The notes under the pieces: model-generated
Databases searched by the model: none
Seen by the model: the letters and a program-made list of their open reading frames with translations, nothing else
Told to the model about the DNA's origin: nothing
NCBI GenBank assembly: GCA_012861695.1
Contig: JAAOOA010000062.1
Span: 372,001 to 436,000, forward strand
Direction of reading: 5' to 3'
Source of the DNA: Trematomus loennbergii
Lineage: Eukaryota; Chordata; Actinopteri; Perciformes; Nototheniidae
DNA length: 64,000 nucleotides
Translations under genes and position numbers: made by a program
Shown here: positions 50,757 through 63,327 of the stretch, in pieces
Layout of the letters: each line of letters opens with the position of its first letter
Numbering within the stretch: position 1 is the first letter of the stretch

Positions 50757-50996
50757 CCTACACTGGACTACACTGGGGGAGCACACTGGGGGACTACACT
50801 GGGGGAGCACACTGGGGGACTACACTGGGGGACTACACTGGGGGACTACACTGGGGGACTACACTGGGGGACTACACTGGGGACTACACTGGGGGACTAC
50901 ACTGGGGGAGCACACTGGGGGACCACACTGGGGGACTACACTGGGGGACACACTGGGGGACTACACTGGGGGACTACACTGGGGGACTACACTGCT
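50757..50996 (+). repeat. Minisatellite, about 15-bp unit
   Basis: About 17 tandem copies of ACTACACTGGGGG with unit lengths of roughly 12-16 bp and an agcaca variant (ggagcacactgggg). Adjacent to the inverted-repeat element at 50,143-50,739. Confidence 0.95.
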
Positions 50997-51123
50997 AATG
51001 ATGAGAGGTTTGTCTGGGATATTTTAAAGATGTTTGTCGTGCCTTAATTACATTTACTTTTCTTTTTATATTTTTCAAATGAAAACCTCAGGAAAAATAA
51101 GGAGATTGTATTTCATACTGTTG

Positions 51124-51250
51124 ACCTTTTAGCTTTATTAAAGGTCACCTAATATGCAAAATAATAGTAATAGTGTGTGGACTGCTACTTGGAGAGGTCC
51201 CAGTTCACCTCCTGGGCCCTGCCGTGGTGCCCTTCAGCAAGGCACCGGAG
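51124..51250 (+). mobile_element. Fragments: TTAA-element end and SINE tail
   Basis: ttaaaggtcacctaatatgc (51,126) matches the end type of the element at 55,735-56,877. It is followed by ggtcccagttcacctcctgg and cccttcagcaaggcacc, a sequence typical of tRNA-SINE bodies in fish. No matching right end is nearby. Confidence 0.45.
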
Positions 51251-53369
51251 AAATTGTAAATCGAACCACACCAAACTGTTTGTGTAAAGTCATGAAAGAG
51301 ATGAAGACATGCCTAAATACTTCTATTAGAAAATTCAACAAAGCAGTTTTCCTCCACACGAATAAAGAATGAAACACTAAAAGTGTAAAAACTTGTTGGA
51401 AGACATAACATGCATTAGAGATCATGTCTAATCTAATTCATTTCCTGTGAGTACCTGCACATTTTTAAACTGCCACATAAGCGGATCAGGGGAGAAGTGT
51501 GTGACGGAGAGGAGTCACAGCACACACCTGCTCCACACTTGTGTTCTGAATGTGATGCAACACTCTGTCTGTGTGGAGAGTATGAAGAATGTTTTTATAA
51601 CAAACCAAATGGATTCAGTGAAAGCATATTTGCATAAGCAGTAACATCAGCTCGTCATTGAAGAATCCCTTTTGCAGATTTCAATCACACCATTCCCTTT
51701 TCCACAAGCTAAGGTGTCACATCACCAGACAGCATTCAGGGTGAACATCGGTGAATGCATCACAGTGCAAAGGCACTTTTGCCAATCAATGTTCATTGTT
51801 GTGATGCTGCACAGTGTCTGATAAATGCTGACCACCGACCCAGTGGGGCGGAGTTTTTCGAAATGTAACAATGTATTGCTTTCTAATGCCCCTTTTGATA
51901 TTTCCATTTAATAATTGAGCCATTTGCCAGAAAAATGTAGTGTTTCGAGTTGAAATATCTTGATATTGATAGATGCAATTCAACTACAGTGATAAATCAC
52001 AAAGCATGTATAAATAGGATGAATTCTTTGAATTGCAAATACTGGACAGCCCCAGTATTTGATCCATGATGTTAAGATTATGACTGTGATTTACAAGTGT
52101 TTTTGTAAAGCATATTTCAAATATTTTAAAATCATACTTTATGACAGTTTAGCAAATTCTGCCATGAACAAAAGGGACCATTCATATTTTTGTTCATGCC
52201 ATAAAGGATGTTAAATGTTGGGGCGTTGCATCTAATTTGATCAGCTGTCTGACAGTGATGTATCGTAGTCTGTTTTCAAGCACCCTGGTTGTCATGCAGT
52301 ATTTTGCACACTGCTTGTTTGAGTGTTGGATGTAGGTCTGATTATACATGTTGCTTTGTTGTAGATAGGATATTTTCTTGAAAGGTTCAAACCAAAGGGA
52401 TCAAACCCAACATCAATGGGGTTTTAATTATAAGTAACTAGTTCAAGCTGATAAAAAGGTAACATATCACTAAATACAAAAGCTGCAACATTGAAGAGAT
52501 AAAACTGACAGTGAAATGTTTGAGTGAAGGATTCCTTAATGACTTCATTAGCCTTCATTGAATGGAAGCATTGAGCTTGTCTCAGCTAATTACAGCTGTT
52601 GGTCACAGTGCAGCACACTTACATCCTCTCAACTGCAAACACAGAGACTCCTGACACCTTTGACACTTTAAATAGACACCGCACACCAGTCAGCTAAGTA
52701 AAGAAACATCAATAGGTGAAGGGACAAAATCAGCAACAAGCAAACCAAATCCTGTCAGCAGTTTGTTTCAGAATCCACATCTGAGCAGAACAAATCTAAC
52801 CCAGGAGTCATTCCCAGAAAATCAATAGTGACCAGAGGGAGCAGTCGATAACAGCTGAATTGGAATCCCATTACCGCACATTGATTTGACCTGACAAGAA
52901 AGAACGGAGCTAATTCTGATAGTGACTGTTACCACTCTGCTGAATGTAAGACAGAAGGAGATAAAAATGCAGGAGTTGAAATGGAATAATTGATTGTCGT
53001 TACAGTATATTGGCTGTGGGTGTGTGGTCCACTTTCTGATGCTCACATCCTTTAAAAAGGAAAGATTAAGAGCAACATGTCTTTAGAACGTCCCTGTTAC
53101 TCCGGATAACCCACAAGCCTTCTTGTTGGTGCTTATTTCTACACATAACATAGCACACACAAAAAGTAGGCCATAAGATCTTTGGATCATCCAGAGAATC
53201 GGTGCTTCCATCCACTCTGTACTACGATACAAACTATTCTTATGGAGAGTGTTATTGTAGATTTATTTTGTTGTGTTTAAAAATGTTCCACACCAACAGA
53301 CATGGTTTGCAAGAATAACTGAGGAAAGATGTGTTTCTGCTGACAGTGTGTGTTAGGAAGCATTCATCT
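51251..53369. other. Intron sequence, nothing recognised
   Basis: Unique-looking AT-rich DNA with no supported coding or repeat feature. Confidence 0.55.
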
Positions 53370-53377
53370 CTCTACAC

Positions 53378-53885
53378 CAGGGGTGTCCAAATGCGGCCCG
53401 CGGACCATTTTGAATCGGCCCTCAGCTAATTCAAAAAGTATAATGACTTAAGTATAATAAACTTCTGCTTGTCTTATATGTTCAAATATATTACACAGTA
53501 TTCATGTGTTAATAAGCCCAATTTTCAAATAAATTCAGTCAATTAAAGTTAACATTTTTTCTAACAAATCTAAGTTCATAAGAAATAAGCCCATAACACA
53601 TTTACATAACAACCTTGAAATATACCCTTCATATTTCCTCTTCTTATCAGCAATCTGAAGCTTCTGTTTTAAGGAATGAGCCGCCAACACAATAAATGAA
53701 ACCCTATGGGGAGCTTTGAGGCTGTTTTTTTCTTAAGGCATTTTCAAGTATCAAGAATAGTTTAAATAATTGTCCAACTTATAACTAAACTTAAGAGGCA
53801 TTATACCTAACCTCTGGGGAGTGGCCCAGCCCTTCGTATATTTTTCTGTATGTGGCCCTTGGTGAAAAAAGTTTGGACCCCCCTG
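53378..53885. mobile_element. hAT-type MITE, CAGGGGTGTCCAAA ends
   Basis: Ends CAGGGGTGTCCAAA and TTTGGACCCCCCTG, with a perfect 8-bp duplication CTCTACAC (53,370-53,377 and 53,886-53,893). The left subterminal sequence gcggcccgcggaccattttg is characteristic of a widespread fish hAT group as I recall it. The interior is AT-rich with no coding. Confidence 0.92.
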
Positions 53886-53893
53886 CTCTACAC

Positions 53894-55730
53894 TGATTGG
53901 TCAGAGAAAAAACCCACCGTTCCAGCTGACCTCTATGGACAGAATGGACAACATTCAAATATTCAAGGGTCGTTTGTCATTATGTTACACAGGATGCAGG
54001 TAGAGTCCAGAGTCCAGTTATACCATGACTTCAATCCAACACTCCCACTAAGGTAAGTGAGAGTGTGATCATTGGCATTGTTTGACCTTTGCTATCTTGA
54101 GGCAGCAGAAAGCGACTTCACCACTGACCAACTAAAAGGTTCCTAACAGAGTGAAATGACCCGGAGGTACCCAGGTGGCAGCCATGATAAGAGATCCTCG
54201 GATTCTCTATATCATAGGAAAGGAGCTTCAACAATTATGCCATGACTTGCCAGAGTGCTGAACTTTCGACACTCATAAGGCGAAAAATATTAACGTTACT
54301 TTTTTTACTGTAAAACGATCAAATCAAGTCTACATTTAATGGTGTTTTGTATGGGGTTTCTTTTTGAAACATGTTTGAATGGTGACATACTCAGTGATAG
54401 ATGTGAAGGCCTAAGGTTGTACATATATTGCATTGAATTGTATTTATATAAAATATGTTCGTACAATCATAGCCTAATTATCATAGATTAAATTGGATTA
54501 ATGTGTTTTGACCGCAGGGTGAGGGTGAGCAACCATTAAGTTTCACTTTCATATTTTATTTCAAATCGACCATCGGTAAGGAAGAATATATTTTACACTG
54601 TGTTTATAAAGCCTGCATAAATCAACAAAATAAGAGCACAGCACACTGCAAAGTATCTAGGTGGTTTATATTACTCCACTGTACTGAAAAATGTAGTTTC
54701 CACACGGCAGACGCATCATGAATACGTCATATAGTGTCAGTTAAGAGCAACTTTTAACCTGAGGTTGTTTTTTGATTACAATCGCAGATCGGTCTTATTT
54801 CAATTTTATTTTATTAATATCTGGTTAAGCTAGATTTTTTCTTGCCTCTATTAGCAACAATCATGTACTGTACTGAGATGATTCCCTCAACCTGTTATAT
54901 CTAATTTTGCATGCAATAATAACCTTTGATGAACATGGGAGTAACAAAAGGACATGTGTACATCATTCTAATGTGTCCCAGATAAGGCTGTGACAGACGC
55001 TGAGGCCCGGTGACTGAACCAGGCCACGTTGTTTCCTCTGTCACTGCAGAACTGATGTTGGTTGCCACCAGAGGCCTGAATTCCAAAGGACAGGAGTGGA
55101 GAAAATAAACTGTCAGAGTGCATCCAGTCACACCTGCCACCCTGTCACCGCCGGGTCACTTTCACAATACAATTCAAGTCAAGGACACCAAGCCAAATTC
55201 ACAAAATGATGTAAATATTAGATAACTTTGAGGTTGTGACCAATAAACCACTGTCCATAATTTAGATTTACAGTGAACGAATTGTACCAAGAACAGTATA
55301 CCAAACCTCTGTAATGAACCATACAAAGATGGATAGGTGGATATAATTAGTTTCAGAGTCTAACAAATAAAAAAGCTGAATTATGAGCCAAGAAACACAA
55401 TTGAACACTGGATTTGTGCTATACCTTAAGCATACTTGGTGTGCAATAACCAGTAGCTCTTTGGTAGCTTTCTGTTACCGCCATCATACATACATAACAC
55501 ACATAACATGTGTTTGATGTTTCAGTCGAATAGCAGCTTAAATTACACAGTTTATCATTTGTTATTACCTTCTGCTTGTTTTTTTCAAATTTCTCCATTT
55601 CTAATTGAGAAGGTTTTAACTTAATCTATTACCATTCATTCTTTCCTGTAAACATTTATTTAGTCATTTTTGCAGTACAAACCCCACTTTTGCACAAAAG
55701 GAGTCAGCTCAAAGTACCTTTCCTCATTAC
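53894..55730. other. Intron sequence, nothing recognised
   Basis: No supported coding or repeat feature. The minus-strand open frame at 54,901-55,140 lacks homology and splice signals. Confidence 0.55.
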
Positions 55731-55734
55731 TTAA

Positions 55735-56877
55735 AGGTCCCCTATTATACTGTTTTTCATTACTTTATTATAGTTCTCAGATATATACAAAACATGTCTC
55801 TGAAGTGTTTGGCTCTAAACACCAAACAGATCATGCATTGCAGCATCCCAGAATCCCCTCTGTTTCAGCCCTGTTTCAAAAGTGCTGATTCTCTGTCTGT
55901 TACTTTAGATGAAAATAAGGAGCCACTCCCCAAGCGCCTCTGAGAGATATTTGGCTAAAAAGAACACAATAGGCGCTTTCACACCAAGTACTTTTCCCAG
56001 GAATAGTTCCCGGAACTTTTCCTGGGAATAGTTCCTGTTTTTTTTTAGTTCCGGAACTATCTAGTAAATCGCGTTCACACCGGAATAAATCCCTGAGGGA
56101 GGATTAGGCAAATTAAGCCGCTGACGTCACTTCTCTTCTTCTGCTTTGGGTTTACTGGCAGGCCGCAAACAACTTCACGGTGTATACTGCCACCTGGAGT
56201 CCCCGGCCGGAAGTCCCCGGAGTTGGGGACTGGCTTCAGTAGAAGCTGCTGGGAGTCTTCCCAGCAACACCTCCTCATCACTCCACCGCTCCCATGTTTT
56301 TTTTGTGTTGCCATAAGTTAGTCTCTCTCCGTTGGTGCGCGGGGCTAATGCTAATGCTAATAATGCTAATGCCAGCAAATACAATAGCGGCTTCACAAAA
56401 CGTTTCCGAGTTTTACGGGGCGTGGTTTGCAATTCGCCCAGCCAATCAGAAATGGGAACCTTTTTCTCTCCAGGAAAGTACCACCTCTCTAGCAGGGACT
56501 GAAAAGGGGAGAAAAGGTTCCCGGAAAAAAAAAGATATTTTTGGTGTGAACGCAACATCCCAGGAACTATCGGAACAATTTCTGGGAAAAGTACGGGAAA
56601 AGTACTCCGGTGTGAAAGCGCCTAATGGTGCTCTAGGAGGAGATTCAGGTGATAAGGTGTGGGGGGGGGGGGGTTTACCTTGTTGGTTATTGGCTAATGG
56701 TTACACAAGCCAAAACATCGTTATGACATCATAAAGTGACAGGTTTTTATATAAATGGATCAGGACAAAAAGTGAGTGAATATTTTTTCCTGAAACTTTC
56801 AGAATCTCTTTACACAGAGGGGACACATGTTGATTTTAAAAGACGTGAACAAGTGGATTTTGCAAAATAGGTGACCT
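55735..56877. mobile_element. TTAA-flanked MITE, AGGTCMCCTATT ends, interrupted
   Basis: Left AGGTCCCCTATTATAC, right complement of AGGTCACCTATTTTGC, flanked by TTAA at 55,731-55,734 and 56,878-56,881. A PIF-like element at 55,971-56,623 sits inside, so the element proper is about 490 bp. A solitary related end occurs at 51,126. Confidence 0.85.
55971..56623. mobile_element. PIF/Harbinger-like MITE, AGGCGCTTTCACACC ends
   Basis: Terminal repeats AGGCGCTTTCACACC and GGTGTGAAAGCGCCT with a 3-bp duplication AAT (55,968-55,970 and 56,624-56,626). Subterminal tttcccaggaatagttcc blocks recur near both ends in opposite orientation. A poly-T/purine run and a short microsatellite (ctaatgctaatgctaataatg) lie in the middle. 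No transposase. Confidence 0.85.
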
Positions 56878-56881
56878 TTAA

Positions 56882-57267
56882 GAGCTAGCTAGTTCATAAC
56901 ATGCCACATTTGTCATTATACATATGACAGACAAACTATTGGATTTAACTCCTTACTTATGGGTTTTCTATACCTGTATATCATACAGGAAGCTCAAAGT
57001 GTGGCTTGTTTTTATATCCCCAGAAAGCAACAATTTAGCTACGCTCTCCATCAGTCCTGCCCAGTCTGCAGTTCCTCGAGTACCAGTCCATTTTCTTTAC
57101 AGTCTTTAACCCCATCTGTACAATCTCTAACTCTGCCCTGCAGTTTTAATCTGGAAAAGGGTGCGCTGAATTTCAGATTTTTACTGATTGCTAAAAACCA
57201 TCCATTACACACATATCATTTTAAACAAATCACCTGTTAAAAATATATAAATAGACACAGCAGTGTT
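56882..57267. other. Intron sequence, nothing recognised
   Basis: Short stretch between two DNA transposons with no supported feature. Confidence 0.5.
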
Positions 57268-57275
57268 GTCTAGAT

Positions 57276-57821
57276 CAGTGATTCTCAAATGGGGGTACGC
57301 GGACCCCTAGGGGTACGTTGGGGTACTGCAGGGGGTACGTGAGATTAAAAATAAATAAAAAGGTTAATTAAAAAAATACCATGCATGATTACATAAATAA
57401 TCTTAGTACAATAAGTTAAATAGAAAACACAATTTTATATAAAATATTCCTATAACCACTAAGGGGGTCCTCATATAAACGTGTCAAATTTGTGTATTGT
57501 AGTTTATAGTTTTTCATAATATATCATTTTGTTCATTTTGTCTGATCATTGGTTACTTCAATTGAAAAACTCCTTGGAAAAATCTGTTTTAATTTGTTTT
57601 CGTTATATTCTTTTTTTCGTGCATAAAGATGAAAATATCCTTAGTTTGTTGTAATTCATGCATGAAGGAGTTAATAAATCAAACACTGATGGAACATCAC
57701 TATATTGTAATTATTTATATAGGCTTTTTCTATCAAAAATGTCCGGGGTTGGTCAGGGGGTACTTGGCTGAGAAAATGTTTCAAAGGGGGTACATTACTG
57801 AAAAAAGTTTGAGAAGCACTG
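57276..57821. mobile_element. hAT-type MITE, CAGTGATTCTCAAA ends
   Basis: Ends CAGTGATTCTCAAA and the complement of CAGTGCTTCTCAAA. Flanks gtctagat and atctacat agree at 6 of 8 positions, a slightly decayed hAT duplication. Subterminal blocks of the type gggggtacgcggacccctag and gggggtacattactg are repeated near both ends. Confidence 0.88.
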
Positions 57822-57829
57822 ATCTACAT

Positions 57830-59088
57830 GATAACCCATGATTTGTGGAAACTGACGTAAGATTGACATTCTGACAACTGGTCCTAACCTAAACCATTCA
57901 AGGTCAAAGACTAAACATAACCGTCTTGCCTAAGTTTTTCAAATTCAAAGGTTGATCATAAAACCACTGCAGGACCCTGGATCCATCGTGTCAGAGGGGA
58001 GCCAGCGCACGGGCAGATTTTGAACAAAAGACCAACATTGACCTGATGGTTCTGTCTAGTCAAATCATCTAGTGCCAAAAGCTAATCTGAAAATGAAAAG
58101 AAAGAGAAAGGATTGCACTTGGTTTCAACTTCCTGTTGGATCAGTGTTGGCAGCTGCACTGTGGGGTTCATGCTCCATGTATCTCTGTTCAAATGTTTCA
58201 GAGCACATAATGAATTAACTACATAAACTGAAATGACAAGTAATCTGCTTTATTACCTTCGTAAACACAATTTATGTCTTAATACTATTGATAGAGTTCA
58301 TCCTAGAAACATAAAGTTTCCCAGTGTGCTTTTACACTTACAATTAAAGAAGTGAATAAGTTAAATACACTCACTATACTCACTGGTCAATAACACTATA
58401 CATTTTTCCACCTGAATATCTTTGTCAGGTCCATACTCAACTCATGATGCTTATAATCACTTCTTTTTTCACAGGATTTATATATGATAAACACATCAGG
58501 TTCAGTCCAGCCCAGGGATGTGATGCATGTAGTGCTGATGATGCAGGATGACATCACCAGAACTGTTCAATAAACCAGCGTCATGTCAGTCAACATGACT
58601 CATGATCACTCCTCCTGGTTACTTGTATTAAGTCAGCATGAATCAGAAACAAGGCTGAACTGCAGGGAAACAATAGACTAAAGTACACGTGTCAAAGCTT
58701 TCCCCATACATCTTCTTATGAGTCATCGTTATTACTCATATACTGTATACCTGCAGCCAAACAGACTAACAACATCTATTCATACCATGTCTTTCAGTTT
58801 GAGTGACGGATTATGCAACAGCATGGCAGACATTGAGTTTTTCAAGCAATGCCTTCATATAATTCAGAAATAAGAACAGACGACCATGAATAATTTCCCT
58901 TGCCCCAGTCAATCATCTTCTACCAGGCAGAGAGACGCACATGTTATTAATGTCATGTTATTAACACTCTATAACGTTTATGAAAACTCTTTACAAACTA
59001 CTCCATCTATGATGAGTTTACCAATCATTTTATGAACTGTTACAGCATCAAATACAAGCCCCAGACTTATATAGTGTCCAGTGGTGGA
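57830..59088. other. Intron sequence, nothing recognised
   Basis: Unique-looking AT-rich DNA with no feature I can support. Confidence 0.55.
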
Positions 59089-59335
59089 AGATGTATTCAG
59101 ATGATTTACTTGAGTTAAAGAAAAAATACATTAGTAAATTAAAAGTAAAAGCCCTGCATTCAAAATCTTACTTAACTAAAAGAACAAAAGTATTATCAGC
59201 TAAATGTACTCAAAGTACAAAAGTGAAAAGTTATCTTTGTGCAGAAAAATAGCCTTTACTGTATGTGTGTATATAATTATTTTTATATATGTGAAATTTC
59301 TAGATAATATATATAATAATATAGTGGCATCAAGT

Positions 59336-59808
59336 TAGGGCTGTGCGATTATGGCAAAAATCATAATCACGATTATTTTGGTCAATAATTGATATCACGA
59401 TTATTAAATACGATTATTCATGACTTTGAAAACATCCATTTATTGAACTTTTAAATACAAATAATAATTTGAACAGTATCTTTTTAACTGTTGATTTCCC
59501 TGAACGTATAATTCAACTGAAAAACCAATACAAAAATAAATGATACATTTATATCTACATTTAAATAAATAATATCAAAATAATAAATACCAATAAACAA
59601 GATCAACAAATATTTTGGAGCGCACTTCAACAAGCTACTAAACATATATAAATATGATAAATACAAATACATTTGATCAAATACGTTCCAGTGCACTGTC
59701 ACAACCTAGCAAAGCAAAATAATCGTTTTTTTCGATTATGTTGTTTTCGTAATTGTGGCAGGCCAACATCGTAATTGCGATTAAAATACGATTAATTGCA
59801 CAGCCCTA
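59336..59808. mobile_element. hAT-type MITE, TAGGGCTGTGCGATTAT end
   Basis: Ends TAGGGCTGTGCGATTAT and TTAATTGCACAGCCCTA with a perfect 8-bp duplication CATCAAGT (59,328-59,335 and 59,809-59,816). The interior is AT-rich with repeated cgattat motifs and no transposase. Confidence 0.93.
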
Positions 59809-60511
59809 CATCAAGTAGCATTTCACTGTTGTAGACAAACAAACTTCTGCTTGACTTTTTTTAAATGTAGCGGAGTAGAAGTGTAAACTAGCATAAAATG
59901 GAAATACTCAAGTAAAGTACATGTTAGGGGTGTAACGGTTCACAGAGTTCACGGTTCGGCACGTACCTCGGTTTGGGGGTCACGGTTCAGTACGGGCTCG
60001 GTACAACAAGAATAAGCAAAAAAAGTCCCAAATGCATAATTCCAGGTTTGTTTTTTATTTATTTTGAACAGTAGTGCAAGTTTCAGTACAAAAATAAGGA
60101 ACTCTAACATTTTGAATAATTAACTGTATTACACAGTTAAAAACAAACCACAAACAGTACCACACACACTCAGATGGCCATAGTATCTATAATGGCTGAT
60201 GTCAAACAAAAGGTTCAATAAGCTGTAAAACTAAAAAGAATGTCTTGAAAATATTACAAAATAAATAATAAGAAAGTGTTTCAAGGGCGCATAGCCGTTG
60301 AAATATATATGCCAATAGCTTCCGTTATCTATTTTGGTCTCTCGGCTTTCATGTCTATTGGCTTCTTAAAAACAGCGGGGATCTGTTGAACTGCTGTTGT
60401 CTTTTGCCGGGCTCCGGTGATTGCCAAATCTGGGTGATGCCTTCTGATATGATTTAGCATGTTTGGCGTGTGTTACCATTAGCATACCGCACCGCTGTCG
60501 AACAACGCCGG

Positions 60512-62673
60512 TGTTACCGTTTAACTGGTGGCGCGGGGAACTCGTGATATTCTATAACGGTAGTAATGTGTCAGGGGCGTGTACTTTGAGGAGCCATTGT
60601 CGAATAACCAGGAAATACACATTTCGATCGCTTCTTCTGTCATTTACATTCATCTTTTGGTATATTTGGCTGGATAGGAACACTTTGATGCACATTCAGT
60701 ACCAGTGTGTGAGGTTGTGGTTGTGATGCCGATATCCGGACGCGTACAGCGAGGACTACAAAATGACAATGAGGTGACTGGGGATGTGTGTTCAAAACAT
60801 TGCAAGCTTGAATAAATCATTTAAACCATTTATCTTTGCCAGACTTATTACTGAATATCATTCTTAATGTGATACCAAGTCCATCTGAGACAGCCTACAA
60901 GTGAAGCACACGTTGTTTACTCACAGTTTGAAAGCAGCGTGGAGAAGTCTTCAGCTGTGGAGCTGTGATCCGCCCAGGTTAAATGTGATACGACTTTTGT
61001 TCTGTGGCTATCTACCAGCGATCATGTTTAATATGAAAGACTACACACATGTATCCCTTATCAAAACGGTATTCTGCACTTTGCAGCACTCATCCAGATA
61101 AGATGTGACTGTTTACTGTTTTGCAAAGATAGCAGCAGAAATGTCATTGCTGCATGTGTAGGGATATTTAGACTTTAAAATGCTGCTTGGTCATTCATTT
61201 TGGTCTCCGCAAACAATATTATGAATCCTCTATTCAAAAATATAATTCAGTGTCCATCGACATGAAAATAACTAAAAACTTCATGCTGGACTCAAACCCG
61301 AGTCCCAACAGCAAAAATCACTCAAGTCCTGCGCGTTGTGAGTGAGCCACGAATCAACACGACATCTTGGATCATCACAGCTCATTTTGACACATTAACA
61401 TTGTTAAAAGATTCATAAAAATGCAAGCCAACCATCATTTATAATGTGAGCTAATTTATGTACACTTTAAGTAAGTAAAGTTTATTTATAAAGCGCTTTT
61501 CACAGACAAAGTCACAAAGTGCTTGACAAAACAATAATACATCCACATAGGAGGCGTACAATGATCAATGAAGCCATATAATATACATATTATTATAGGC
61601 ATTTGCTTTTAAATAGTATACTGACTGAGGTCTGTATCAAGCCTCATTAAGACCCACCGAGATCAGATATCCTAGTTGATCAGCCTGCGAGCCCACATTA
61701 TGTTGTGATAAGTGGTCATTTTACATATAAATGTATTCCAGTGCACACATTAAGTTATATAATATAAATATAAAATATGCTAATCAGGCCATGTGTTTCG
61801 TTATGTAGTATAATCATCACCGACAGATGGAAACACAACAATAACAAGGAATTCATATTAATATTACCAAGTTACACAGAAATAGATACAACATATAAGA
61901 CAAAAGACCACAAAGATAAAAGCATAAACGTTAAGATAGAAACGAAAACATGTTCACAGCAGAGTAAAAATTATGAATATATGTGTTTGTAGTTCTTCAA
62001 CGTATGTGAGTATCCTCGTCATTCGGTTTGTGGCGCTGTATCGATGCATAATGAAAGTTAACCAAGTAAACAGTCACATCTTATCTTGATGAGTGCTGCA
62101 AAGTGCAGAATACCGTTTTGATAAGGGAGACATCTGTGTAGTCTTTAATATTAAACATGATCGCTGGTAGATAGCCACAGAACAGAAGTCATATCACAGT
62201 TTACCCTGAGCGGATCACAGCTCAGCTGAAGACTTCTCCACGCTGCTTTCAAACTGTGAGTAAACAACGTGTGCTTCACGTGTAGGCTGTCTGAAGGTGT
62301 ACACAGGTCTCAGATGGACTTAGTATCACATTAAGAACGATATTCAGTAATAAGTCTAGCAAAAATAACTGGTTTAAATGATTTATTCAAGCTTGCAATG
62401 TTTTGAACAGACATCCCCAGTCACCCATTGTCATTTTGTAGTCCTCGCTGTACGCGTCCGGATTCGGCATCGCAACCACAACCTCACACACTGGTACTGA
62501 ATGTGCATCAAAGTGTTCCTATCCAGCCAAATATACCAAAAGATGAATGTAAACGACAGAAGAAGCGATCGAAATGTGTATTTCCTGGTTATTCGACAAA
62601 GGCCACGCCCCTGATACATTCCTACCGTTATAGAATATCACGAGTTCCCCGCGCCACCAGTTAAACGGTAACA
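60512..62673. mobile_element. CCGG-flanked fold-back element 2 (arms about 605 bp)
   Basis: Arms at 60,512-61,117 and 62,064-62,673 are inverted copies starting TGTTACCGTTTAACTGGTGG, with some indels. CCGG flanks both sides (60,508-60,511 and 62,674-62,677), and the interrupted zinc-finger coding sequence rejoins with one CCGG. The loop (61,118-62,063) holds an inserted LINE tail and unrecognised AT-rich DNA. No transposase. Confidence 0.85.
61467..61548 (-). mobile_element. LINE or SINE 3' tail fragment
   Basis: aagtaagtaaagtttattta followed by taaagcgcttttcacagaca is the inverted tail common to fish LINE/SINE 3' ends. It lies in the loop of the fold-back element. Confidence 0.55.
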
Positions 62674-63245
62674 CCGGCACACCGTCCTCGTCCGATCCAC
62701 CACTCACACTCCATCGTTATTGTAGTCCACAGGGAACCCGAAATGTTCCCACACAGCTGATTTAAAAGAAGCAGGTGGGTCTTCTAGCTCCTGTGTGTTA
62801 TCTGAAATCGCCATACTAACTTCTCTTCTTCTTGTATTTTGTTTGTTTTGTTGTGTTTTCTTCTTCTTCTTCATTTGTTGTTTAAGGGCGGCTGGCAAAC
62901 AGCTTTTAGGTGCAATACCGCCCCCTGGATTATATATAGTGTAGTGGATACTGCCCTGAATGACAGACTTTGTTCCCACTCGTAAAAAAAAGGCGTATTC
63001 GTTGTGTGACTGCATGTACCGAACCGTGACGTCCGAACCGTGACGGTACGGGACGAATACGGATACCGTTACACCCCTATACTGTACATGTACCTCAATA
63101 TGTTACTTAAGTACAGTACTTAAATAGTAAATGTACTATCGTTACTTCCCACCTGTGATAGTACAAACTAAAAAGCAGTGTCTGGTATTCCTAAATATCA
63201 AAGGTCAACAAGTCATTATTGTGCATTTACAATAATGACTTGTTG

Positions 63246-63246
<1 letters not shown>

Positions 63247-63305
<59 letters not shown>
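63247..63305 (+). repeat. (CA)n microsatellite
   Basis: Uninterrupted CA tract of about 29 repeats, 23 bp from the donor site of the distal first exon. Confidence 0.95.
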
Positions 63306-63307
<2 letters not shown>

Positions 63308-63327
63308 TCTCCCTGACCCACGCCTAC

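Larger units (their letters stand above)
60329..62814 (-). pseudogene. hAT transposase N-terminus (BED zinc finger), broken
   Basis: Minus strand. An ATG at 62,814 opens a frame with SAVWEHFGFPVDYNNDGV, then an in-frame TGA, then VVDRTRTVC up to the insertion at 62,673. After the 2.16-kb fold-back element the coding sequence resumes at 60,507 with STAVRYANGNT and, one frame over, NMLNHIRRHHPDL and a short tail to a TAG at 60,329. The cysteines on one side and the two histidines on the other are the zinc ligands of a BED finger, so the insertion splits the finger between them. No RNase H-like domain follows. Non-functional. Confidence 0.8.
59925..63083 (-). mobile_element. hAT element with BED-finger remnant, interrupted
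   Basis: Left end TAGGGGTGTAACGGTTC; right end GGATACCGTTACACCCCTA plus four bases. The 8-bp sequence GTACATGT abuts the left end (59,917-59,924) and lies after the four extra bases on the right (63,084-63,091). It has a minus-strand transposase N-terminus (see separate entry) but no catalytic domain. A CCGG-flanked fold-back element of 2.16 kb sits in the middle. Confidence 0.85.
59089..63157. mobile_element. Outer hAT-like MITE of nest 4, CAGTGGTGGAAG left end
   Basis: The left end CAGTGGTGGAAGATGTATTC and the right end gttacttcccacctgtg match, as I recall, the ends of a very common fish MITE rich in aagtaaaagt and gtacttaag motifs. Flanks atagtgtc and atagtaca share the first five bases. 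Two other hATs interrupt it (59,336-59,808 and 59,925-63,083), leaving about 440 bp of its own. Confidence 0.72.

Noticed and set aside
54901..55140. 79-codon minus-strand frame
   Set aside because: No motif, no splice context, and ordinary AT-rich surroundings. Consistent with chance.
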